A stretch of 64,000 nt of DNA from Planctomycetia bacterium (lineage in GTDB: Bacteria > Planctomycetota > Phycisphaerae > Phycisphaerales > SM1A02). Both the position numbers and the translations under genes were made by a program. A model generated the notes under the pieces. That model was not told the origin of the DNA, ran no database searches, and worked only from the letters and a program-made list of their open reading frames with translations. The DNA is taken from positions 53,556-117,555 of the forward strand of contig SXUI01000055.1 of NCBI GenBank assembly GCA_005790605.1, given 5' to 3'. Shown here one piece after another: positions 15,744-22,638 of the stretch (positions are counted from its first letter, which is position 1; each line of letters opens with the position of its first letter).

Positions 15744-15796
15744 ATCCACTTCACCCATTCGTGGGGTTCAGTGCATCTCGGAAGCGGAGTATTGGA

Positions 15797-16711
15797 ATGA
15801 AGAGCGCAAGTAAACCATCCCGTGCGAAGGGATCAGCAGGACCGATCGCCAATCGACTTGAGGCATGGAATGCAGCGCTCGTTCGCTATCGCAGCGCGCT
15901 CGTTCCGTTCCTCTGGGTTCTGGCGTTCGCGAGCATCGTCGGCACGGTGGCATGGAGCATTCCAAAGCTTGAGGCGCGGTTTTCCCAAGACGCGATCTCC
16001 TCTGAGAAAGCCATCGCGATTGAGTACATCAACGCACCCGCGTGGTTTGACAATGGATGCGAAACCGAAGTCGCGGCTCGGGTGACCGAAGAACTCCGAG
16101 GGAGCAGTCCGTTTGATCCTCAGCGACTTGCCAAGGCGGCTTCAACACTGAAGTCAAGCGGTTGGTTCATCGAAGTTCGACAGGTGCAACTTCTCGCGAG
16201 TGGAGCGCTTGAGGTTGATGCAACCTTCACGACCCCATTCGCGATGGTGCGCGCTGGCGACACGGAATACCTCGTCGATGTTGCGGGCCGACGACTCGGA
16301 CTCACTTGGGCCGCGGGGACTCGGCCTGCAACGCCGCATTACCCAACGATCGTAGGTACGCAGTGGGCGCCGCCCGAAGAAGTCGGAGCACAATGGAAAG
16401 GCGGCGATGTCGCCGCAGGCCTCGAACTCGCGAAGTACCTCGCTGGAAAGAAGTGGTTTCACCAGGTCAGCGCGATTGATGTAAGTCAGTTCACGCAAGC
16501 GCGCACGCTCGCGATTGTCGCCGCGGGCGGCGGCACGATCGTCTGGGGACTTCCTCCCAACGATCACGATGCTGCTGAAGTGATTCCAGAAACGAAGCTT
16601 GGCTACATCGATCACTTCTACACTCGCTACGGTCGCATCGACAGTGGCGCGGGGCAACTCATGGATCTTCGCGGCGACTTGGTCACGCTCGCAGCTGGCA
16701 AGACGGAATGA
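15797..16711 (+). CDS. ftsQ: FtsQ-like cell-division membrane protein
   Basis: About 304 residues from ATG 15797. A short basic cytoplasmic N-terminus is followed by one membrane helix (VPFLWVLAFASIVGTVAWSI, residues ~35-55) and a periplasmic region. The latter reads FDPQRLAKAASTLKSSGWFIEVRQVQ and MVRAGDTEYLVDVAGRRLGL. This layout, a POTRA-like stretch after the helix, then a beta-rich domain, and the position directly after ddl fit FtsQ/DivIB, which tethers divisome proteins. Pairwise identity to characterised FtsQ is low, so the call rests largely on topology and synteny. It overlaps the next membrane protein gene by four bases. Confidence 0.65.
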   Translation: MKSASKPSRAKGSAGPIANRLEAWNAALVRYRSALVPFLWVLAFASIVGTVAWSIPKLEARFSQDAISSEKAIAIEYINAPAWFDNGCETEVAARVTEELRGSSPFDPQRLAKAASTLKSSGWFIEVRQVQLLASGALEVDATFTTPFAMVRAGDTEYLVDVAGRRLGLTWAAGTRPATPHYPTIVGTQWAPPEEVGAQWKGGDVAAGLELAKYLAGKKWFHQVSAIDVSQFTQARTLAIVAAGGGTIVWGLPPNDHDAAEVIPETKLGYIDHFYTRYGRIDSGAGQLMDLRGDLVTLAAGKTE

Positions 16712-17415
16712 ACGAGCGCACGCACACTCCGCAGCGAGTGCGCATCCCCCGCGGACTCCTCATTCTCGCGTGCTGCTGGATCATCGCCTCATGGGGATTG
16801 ATCTTCGGGTTTCGACCGCCGATTCAGCCGCAAGCGGCGAGCTACGGTCCGTCGGTCCAACTCTTCTTCACGCTTCTCGCCGTAGGAATCTCAGTTGCAT
16901 GGCCACTCCTTCGACTGAGTGGTGACGCGCTGCCTCCCCTCCTCCAATCGCTGTTCGACGCGGCAGTCATCGGGACCGTGTTGCAGCTCATTCTCTGGCC
17001 GGCGCGATTGCTCACCCTTTGGAGCGTTGATCGAACCGGACTGCTCGATATCGCGCTCTGTGGGATCTTGCTCTCAACAGCATCCCTTCTTGCACTGAGT
17101 ATGGCGACGCAGCGACCGATCCTCAAAGCGGCGTGGATGCTGGTCTTCGTCGTCCTCGCGGTCCTCCCCACGTCCCTGCCCTCGGGAGAGTCAAGTGCGA
17201 GCGCGTTCATCCCGCGACTTCCGAACGCCTCGCTGATCCACGCGATCGCGCAATCTTCGCCGACGATCCCCTCAGACGCACTGCGGGTGGCGACGAGGGA
17301 GGCGATTGGAGGATCGATACTCCTCTTTTGGGTTGCGCTTCTTGTCTCGCTCTATCGAGCATGGAGAGCGCGCGCACGAGAACCGAGCACTTGCCCACCC
17401 GAAGAAGTCGTGTAG
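16708..17415 (+). CDS. Polytopic membrane protein downstream of ftsQ-like gene
   Basis: 235 residues with about six membrane helices (LILACCWIIASWGLIFGF, LFFTLLAVGISVAWPLL, FDAAVIGTVLQLILW, LLDIALCGILLSTASLLALSM, AAWMLVFVVLAVLPT and SILLFWVALLVSLY). A loop with SGESSASAFIPRLPNASL lies before the last helix. ATG 16708 overlaps the ftsQ-like stop (ATGA), so it is likely co-translated with it. No family is recognised. In other bacteria ftsA would be the neighbour here. Confidence 0.7.
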   Translation: MNERTHTPQRVRIPRGLLILACCWIIASWGLIFGFRPPIQPQAASYGPSVQLFFTLLAVGISVAWPLLRLSGDALPPLLQSLFDAAVIGTVLQLILWPARLLTLWSVDRTGLLDIALCGILLSTASLLALSMATQRPILKAAWMLVFVVLAVLPTSLPSGESSASAFIPRLPNASLIHAIAQSSPTIPSDALRVATREAIGGSILLFWVALLVSLYRAWRARAREPSTCPPEEVV

Positions 17416-17425
17416 ACTTTCCGCA

Positions 17426-17470
17426 CAACGCGGGTTTGCCCAGCTGGGCAGCACCCGCGTTGGTCTTTCT
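17426..17470 (+). terminator. Strong stem-loop, probable terminator of the mur operon
   Basis: CAACGCGGGT (17426-17435) pairs perfectly with ACCCGCGTTG (17453-17462), and inside it GCCCA pairs with TGGGC. GTCTTTCT follows. The T-run is poor, so termination may be partial. Confidence 0.7.
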
Positions 17471-17566
17471 CCGCACGGGTGTTCAAGGATGGCCGCTGAC
17501 GCCTTCCAATGTGCCCGCAGTGTTTCCCAAGTGCACAAAGATGCACGGCCCCCTCGGATTTGAATC

Positions 17567-18034
17567 ATGGACTTCATCACCGCAGATGAAAAGTTGCAGC
17601 TCGAACGCACGCTTGCTGAGCTCCGCGCGAATGAGCGGGTGCTCGTCCAGCGCATTAGTGAGGCGCGAGCCCTCGGCGACCTACGCGAGAACGCGGAGTA
17701 TCACGCGGCCCGTGAAGACAAAGCGCTGAATGAAGCGAAGACGAAGGAAGTCGAAGCACGACTCGCCACTGCGCAGATTGCGGATGCCTCGAACCTTCCG
17801 CAAGACATCGTCTTTGTTGGATCAACCGTGAAGCTTCGAGACATCCTCAATGGCGAAGAGGATCTCTATCGTCTCGTCGGACTCTCGAGTGGTCGATTCG
17901 ATATGGAATACACCGAAGTCACTGTCACGAGCCCGATGGGAAGCGCTTTGATGAGCGCGCGAGTTGGCGAGACCGTTCGCGTGGACCTTCCGCGCGGCGA
18001 ACGACGATTCCTCATTCTTGAAATCACGGTCTAA
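17567..18034 (+). CDS. greA: Transcription elongation factor GreA
   Basis: 155 residues. Rescues backtracked RNA polymerase by stimulating transcript cleavage. The N-terminal coiled coil (residues ~8-75) carries LGDLRENAEYHAAREDKALN, the GreA signature with the tip acidic residues. The C-terminal FKBP-like domain contains VGSTVKL and SPMGSALMSARVGETVRVDL. It is translated from its own message, as a strong stem-loop separates it from the membrane-protein gene upstream. Its stop overlaps the convergent ASPIC/VCBS gene by four bases. Confidence 0.96.
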   Translation: MDFITADEKLQLERTLAELRANERVLVQRISEARALGDLRENAEYHAAREDKALNEAKTKEVEARLATAQIADASNLPQDIVFVGSTVKLRDILNGEEDLYRLVGLSSGRFDMEYTEVTVTSPMGSALMSARVGETVRVDLPRGERRFLILEITV

Positions 18035-19746
18035 GGAGCGATGGGCGTCGCTGCGCTTGACGATCGATTCCACGCGATCCGCTTTCCCAGCGTGAGCCCC
18101 TTCCGGGTTTCGAGGACGCCGTCGGGCCAGAGAATGTCGATGTCAGCGCTCTCGACACCAGGAGGAAATCCGAAGTGGACTTCAGGAGCGTTGTTGGACA
18201 TGTAGGGTCCACCGCCCCAAATCCAGCGCCGCTGCGTCTGGCGGATCGATGTGCCGTCGACCATTGAACTGGTCTTCGCAGTCACGACCGCACCAACCGC
18301 ATTTCGGTTTGCGACGCCCAACCGGAGATCGCGAGGCACGATTTCGATCCAGTTCGATGCCGGCCTATCCGCGGAAACCGTGTCATTTCGATAGAGGCGA
18401 AGCGCGGCGCCGATGCCTCCAACGATCACATCCACATCGCCATCTTGATCGAAGTCCGCGAAGACCGCGGTGCGATCGATCCAGTCCGCGCCAGGAAGAT
18501 CGCCTGCGTCACTCACGCGGTGAAAGCGCTTCTCCTTGCGCTCCATCAGAAGTGGCGGCTGCTCGCGCACGCTGTCCATAAGTTCCTTCGACGCTTGTGG
18601 GTAAACATGCCCATTGACCGTGAGCAGATCCTCATCCCCGTCATGATCAAAGTCGTAAAAGCCGCTTGCCCAGCCGACAAGCGGCCGACTCGGTGCAGCA
18701 ACCCCATACTGATTCGATCGATCATCGAAGTTCGCACCGTCGAGATTGAGGTGCAGCGTGTTGACATCGCTCGAGAAGTTCGAAGTGAAGAGATCCGCCC
18801 GACCATTGCCATCCACATCAGCGACCGCGATACCCATCGTCGCTTGCGCAATCCCTTCGCCGTTCAGGGCAACCCCGCTCCGCAATCCTTCCTCAGCGAA
18901 CTGAAACCGGCCGACAGACCTAAACAGGTGATTGGGCTGTGAGTCGTTGCCCACAAAGATGTCGAGCTCTCCATCCCCTGTGAAATCGAGAACAGCAAGA
19001 TTGAGACCGAACGCCGGTTTGGCGGCAAGAATTCCAGACTCTTGACTGCGATCCACGAACTTCGCGCCGCCAATATTCTCAAAAATACTGTCGGGCGTTG
19101 GTACATATCCCTTCGGTCCTGCCATCACCTCAACCCCCTTGAAGTTCGCGCGCGGCAACGGATGCAAGGGGTCAAACGACAGATACTTCGTTACGAAGAG
19201 GTCGAGGTCGCCATCCTTATCAAAGTCAGCGAAGGCTGCGCTCGTACTCCAGTCCGTGTCGGCCAATCCAGATGCAGCCGTCGCATCTCGAAAGTGTCCC
19301 GCTCCGTCATTGAGCCACAGCGCATCCGACCCGAAGCACGCGAAGAAGATGTCTTGACTCCCATCACCATCGGCGTCGCCCACGGTCGAGCCGAAACTCC
19401 AACGATGGTGCTTGAGTCCTGCTGTCGCTGTGACTTCAACAAATCGCAGCCCACCATCGTTTCGAAACACCCGCGAACCAGGCCCTTCATTCGGGCTTGT
19501 CAGCGAAGCGCCGTTGGGCAGGATGAGGTCGAGGTCACCATCGCCCTCAAGATCAATCATCGCAAGCCCAGTGCCCTTTGCCTCAAGAATCTCGGTCGCC
19601 TCTGGGTTTCCAGTGCACGGCACGACTTCGGCAAGGCCACTCAAACGCGTCACATCGGTGAAGCGCATCGTCGGCACCGAGGCGGGAGGTGGCGTGCTCT
19701 GCGACGCCTGCACGAGGGCAGCAAGAGAGATGGAGAGGAGCAGCAC
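18031..19746 (-). CDS. Secreted FG-GAP/VCBS repeat protein with ASPIC/UnbV domain (CRTAC1-like)
   Basis: 571 residues with an N-terminal signal peptide (LLLSISLAALVQASQ). Multiple FG-GAP/VCBS repeats run through residues ~40-420, seen as GDGDLDLILPNGA, DADGDGSQDIFFACFG, DKDGDLDLFVTKYL, TGDGELDIFVGNDS, DVDGNGRADLFTSN and DHDGDEDLLTVNG. The calcium-binding Asp ladders fold as a beta propeller. The C-terminal part (NRNAVGAVVTAKTS…DIDILWPDGVLETRKGL) matches the ASPIC/UnbV domain. Such proteins are exported and abundant in Planctomycetes, with unknown ligands. GTG 19746 overlaps the TAG of the TPR gene by one base (TAGTG). Confidence 0.85.
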   Translation of the reverse strand: MLLLSISLAALVQASQSTPPPASVPTMRFTDVTRLSGLAEVVPCTGNPEATEILEAKGTGLAMIDLEGDGDLDLILPNGASLTSPNEGPGSRVFRNDGGLRFVEVTATAGLKHHRWSFGSTVGDADGDGSQDIFFACFGSDALWLNDGAGHFRDATAASGLADTDWSTSAAFADFDKDGDLDLFVTKYLSFDPLHPLPRANFKGVEVMAGPKGYVPTPDSIFENIGGAKFVDRSQESGILAAKPAFGLNLAVLDFTGDGELDIFVGNDSQPNHLFRSVGRFQFAEEGLRSGVALNGEGIAQATMGIAVADVDGNGRADLFTSNFSSDVNTLHLNLDGANFDDRSNQYGVAAPSRPLVGWASGFYDFDHDGDEDLLTVNGHVYPQASKELMDSVREQPPLLMERKEKRFHRVSDAGDLPGADWIDRTAVFADFDQDGDVDVIVGGIGAALRLYRNDTVSADRPASNWIEIVPRDLRLGVANRNAVGAVVTAKTSSMVDGTSIRQTQRRWIWGGGPYMSNNAPEVHFGFPPGVESADIDILWPDGVLETRKGLTLGKRIAWNRSSSAATPIAP

Positions 19747-20654
19747 TATGCCCCACCTTCACTCGAGCCCGACAGCTTCTCGCGAAGTGTCCTCTCGTTC
19801 GTTCGTGCAATCTCCGCCTGCTCCGACTTCCCGAGTCGATCCTTGACACGCGCCGTCTTCGCCCAGATCTCTGGGAAAGTAGGCGCGAGCGTCGCGGCCT
19901 TCGCGAGAAGTTCTTCTGCCTTGATCGCATCATCTCGCCGCAGCGCGAGATCGCTTTGACGAACCAGGACGCGCGCTTGATCCCGCGGTTTCCCCTCTCC
20001 AAATCCAACGAACGCTTGAGCAAGTAGTCGCTCGGCGTCTTCGATTCGATCTTCGGCAATACTGACGACCGCAAGAGCAAACAACGAATCCGACTCCTCG
20101 GGAACAAGCGCAAGGTGTTCCTCGAAGCGCACGCGCGCTTCAGGCATTTCACCGAGGTGGTAATGGCACCATCCAAGAAAGTGTGCAGCGTGCATCCGTT
20201 CAAGGAATTGCTGATCCGTGGCGAGCGCTGCGCGAAAGTGTGGCTTCGCTTCTTCGTAGCGCTTCTGCTTTGTGATCGCGAGGCCAAGGAGAAACTCAGC
20301 GCGCCCGATGTCGGGGCGATCTTTCAAGACGGTTCTACACGCGACCTCAGCCGCTGCGTACTGCCCCGACTTCAACATCCGCCCAACCGAATCGAGGCGG
20401 GGATCGTCGGGGAAACTCTCCAAGGGAATCACGCGCGCGCCGTCAGGGATCAAACTCGGCGGTACCTCCGGCAGCGCGGGGACAACTTCCGGACTCGACA
20501 ATGCGGGGGCTGGACTCCAAGGTGTTATCCCTCCGGACCCCGTCCGCGGCGGATACTCCTTCCGGGTTGTCAACAACACCCCAAGCCCAACGACGAGGAA
20601 CGACGCGATTATCAGCGTGAGGCGAACAGTTGGGTCCTTCGGGCGTAACAGCAT
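19746..20654 (-). CDS. TPR-repeat protein, single membrane anchor
   Basis: About 302 residues from ATG 20654 (MLLRPKDPTVRLTLIIASFL). An N-terminal membrane helix (LTLIIASFLVVGLGVLL) anchors it, followed by a Pro-rich linker and TPR-like helix pairs: SGQYAAAEVACRTVLKDRPD, KQKRYEEAKPHFRAALATD, LGEMPEARVRFEEHLALV, EDRIEDAERLLAQAF and RDDAIKAEELLAKAA. It lies directly upstream of, and overlaps, the ASPIC/VCBS gene; TPR plus ASPIC/UnbV pairs are common in Planctomycetes and may form one exported complex. The frame is open 60 codons upstream of the chosen start, but that stretch is basic and atypical. Confidence 0.75.
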   Translation of the reverse strand: MLLRPKDPTVRLTLIIASFLVVGLGVLLTTRKEYPPRTGSGGITPWSPAPALSSPEVVPALPEVPPSLIPDGARVIPLESFPDDPRLDSVGRMLKSGQYAAAEVACRTVLKDRPDIGRAEFLLGLAITKQKRYEEAKPHFRAALATDQQFLERMHAAHFLGWCHYHLGEMPEARVRFEEHLALVPEESDSLFALAVVSIAEDRIEDAERLLAQAFVGFGEGKPRDQARVLVRQSDLALRRDDAIKAEELLAKAATLAPTFPEIWAKTARVKDRLGKSEQAEIARTNERTLREKLSGSSEGGA

Positions 20655-20818
20655 CGACCTGAGTATAGAAGTTATGCCCTTCGCGGCGCGCAAACCACTC
20701 CGGCTCAAATTGCTCCCTCGCAGGAAACTATTCCAATCTCCCACAATCTTTGCGAATCTTGATCGCTTCCATTTCCACTTCGATCGTCGGTGAATAACTT
20801 GCATGGTGCGGAAGCTCG

Positions 20819-20850
20819 TGCATAGACATTGCACGGCTTCTTTCTATGCA
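20819..20850. promoter_or_regulatory. Inverted repeat in promoter region of di-haem oxidoreductase gene
   Basis: TGCATAGA (20819-20826) pairs with TCTATGCA (20843-20850), a perfect 8-bp inverted repeat with a 16-base centre, ending 32 bases before ATG 20883. It could be an operator or an mRNA leader hairpin. Confidence 0.35.
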
Positions 20851-20882
20851 TTGCCCCAGCGCCCGACCTGCCGAGTCAACTC

Positions 20883-22541
20883 ATGTCGATCCTTCGCCTC
20901 TCTATCGCCTGCGTCGCCCCGCTCCTTTCGACCTTCGCCCTTGCGGATGTCACACTTCAACCGAAGGCTGGAGCCCCACTTGCGGGCCTTAGTCTTTCGC
21001 AACAGGAAGCATTTGCGATTGGAGCGCTCTCCTACCAAACGCCACTCACTATTGCGACAGGTCTTGGACCGGCGTTCAACAAGGGCGGATGCATGAGTTG
21101 CCACGCGAATCCGCTCGGCGGTTGGGGTGCGATCGCGGTAACCCGATTCGGCATGGATGAAAAGGGCGAGTTCGTGGACATTCCCGAGCTCGGCGGCTCG
21201 CTTCTCCAAGCTGAAGCAATCTCGCAAGCGTGTCGCGAGATCATTCCGCCTGAAGCGACCGTGACTGCAACACGCATCACGAATTCTTCGATGGCCTTTG
21301 GCCTGATCGAGGCGATTCCTGACGCGAGCATCAGTGCGCATGAGGATCCTTCCGACAGCAACCTTGACGGCATCAGCGGACGAGTGCACTGGGTGCTTCC
21401 ACTCGAAGCCACCGCAGGCAGCCCGCTCCGCGCCGGTCGATTCGGTTGGAAGGCGCAGGTCGCGACAGTGCTCACTTTCAGCGGCGATGCAAGTCGAAAC
21501 GAGATGGGACTCACGAATCGATTAGTGCCGACGGAGACCGCACCTAACGGCGATGAGGTTCTGCTCAGCCAATGCGACACCGTCGCCGATCCCGAGGATT
21601 TTGCGGACATCAACGGCAAGCACTTCATCGATCGCGTCACGGACTTCCAACGCTATCTCGGCCCACCGCCGCAAACACCCAAGACAGGCATGGCAGGCGA
21701 AGTGATCTTCAATGCCATCGGATGCGCGAGCTGCCACATCGCTAGTTGGACGACCGGCAAGGCGAAGGGGCTTGAGACCGCGCTTCGGAACAAGGTGATC
21801 CGCCCCTACTCCGACTTCCTGTTGCATGACATGGGTACGCTCGGAGATGGCGTTCAGCAAGGCGACGCAACCGAGCAAGAGTTCCGCACGCCAACGCTTT
21901 GGAATCTCCGAACTCGCGATCCGATGCTCCACAACGGCACGGCCGCCGGCGGCTTGTTCGCGGATCGCGTGACGACAGCGATCAACGCGCACGGACCATT
22001 CGGCGAAGGCGCTGGGAGCGCACAGGCATTTGCGGAACTCGCGGCTGGCGACAAGAACGCGCTCATCGCGTTCCTCGATTCGCTAGGTCGCGCAGAGTTT
22101 GATTTTGATGGCGACGGCGTACGAGATCTCGAAGACTTCACTGCGCTCCGCGGATACGCAGGTGCTGCAGCGACTCCAAACACGCACTCCGCGATCGGAG
22201 ATATCGATCAGAATGGAATCGTGAACACAATCGACGCAAACGCGTTTGTGCAGGCCATCGAGAACTTCGAGGATCCAGCCCGCGATTGCAATGGCAATGG
22301 CATCGCGGATCTTGTCGATATCTTCTCAGGAACCATGCCTGATGCCGATGGCGACGGGCGCGGCGACAACTGCCCATCACCGTGCATCGGAGATTTCAAT
22401 CTCGACGGGACAGTGGATGCATCCGACATCGCGACCCTGCTCAATGCGTGGGGTTCTGCAGGGGGCGATCTGAATGCAGACGCAACAACCGATGCTTCCG
22501 ATCTCGCAATCCTGCTGAATGGCTGGGGAAGCTGCAAGTAA
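20883..22541 (+). CDS. Di-haem oxidoreductase-like (DUF1111/peroxidase-type) with dockerin-like tail
   Basis: About 552 residues; signal peptide LSIACVAPLLSTFALA. Two c-type haem sites are visible: CMSCH (C70-C73-H74) and CASCH (C281-C284-H285). The intervening sequence (FNKGGC…NPLGGWG, RHTPSLWNL-like FRTPTLWNLRTRDPMLHNG) is that of the DUF1111/di-haem oxidoreductase family, related to MauG and bacterial cytochrome c peroxidases. Near residue 420 an acidic stretch begins. The last ~55 residues hold GDFNLDGTVDASDIATLLNAWG and a second copy (DLNADATTDASDLAILLNGWG). These are two Asp-rich EF-hand-like motifs resembling type I dockerin modules. The predicted periplasmic/extracellular location fits haem c. 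ATG 20883 is preferred to an earlier start that lacks a signal peptide. Confidence 0.85.
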   Translation: MSILRLSIACVAPLLSTFALADVTLQPKAGAPLAGLSLSQQEAFAIGALSYQTPLTIATGLGPAFNKGGCMSCHANPLGGWGAIAVTRFGMDEKGEFVDIPELGGSLLQAEAISQACREIIPPEATVTATRITNSSMAFGLIEAIPDASISAHEDPSDSNLDGISGRVHWVLPLEATAGSPLRAGRFGWKAQVATVLTFSGDASRNEMGLTNRLVPTETAPNGDEVLLSQCDTVADPEDFADINGKHFIDRVTDFQRYLGPPPQTPKTGMAGEVIFNAIGCASCHIASWTTGKAKGLETALRNKVIRPYSDFLLHDMGTLGDGVQQGDATEQEFRTPTLWNLRTRDPMLHNGTAAGGLFADRVTTAINAHGPFGEGAGSAQAFAELAAGDKNALIAFLDSLGRAEFDFDGDGVRDLEDFTALRGYAGAAATPNTHSAIGDIDQNGIVNTIDANAFVQAIENFEDPARDCNGNGIADLVDIFSGTMPDADGDGRGDNCPSPCIGDFNLDGTVDASDIATLLNAWGSAGGDLNADATTDASDLAILLNGWGSCK

Positions 22542-22638
22542 GTCTCCTCACTTCTTTGTCTCACCTGCATTCTGGGTTTATGATTCCTGACATCCCGTCT
22601 GCGACCGCACTCCTGTGAGTCCATCATTGAGTCACCTT

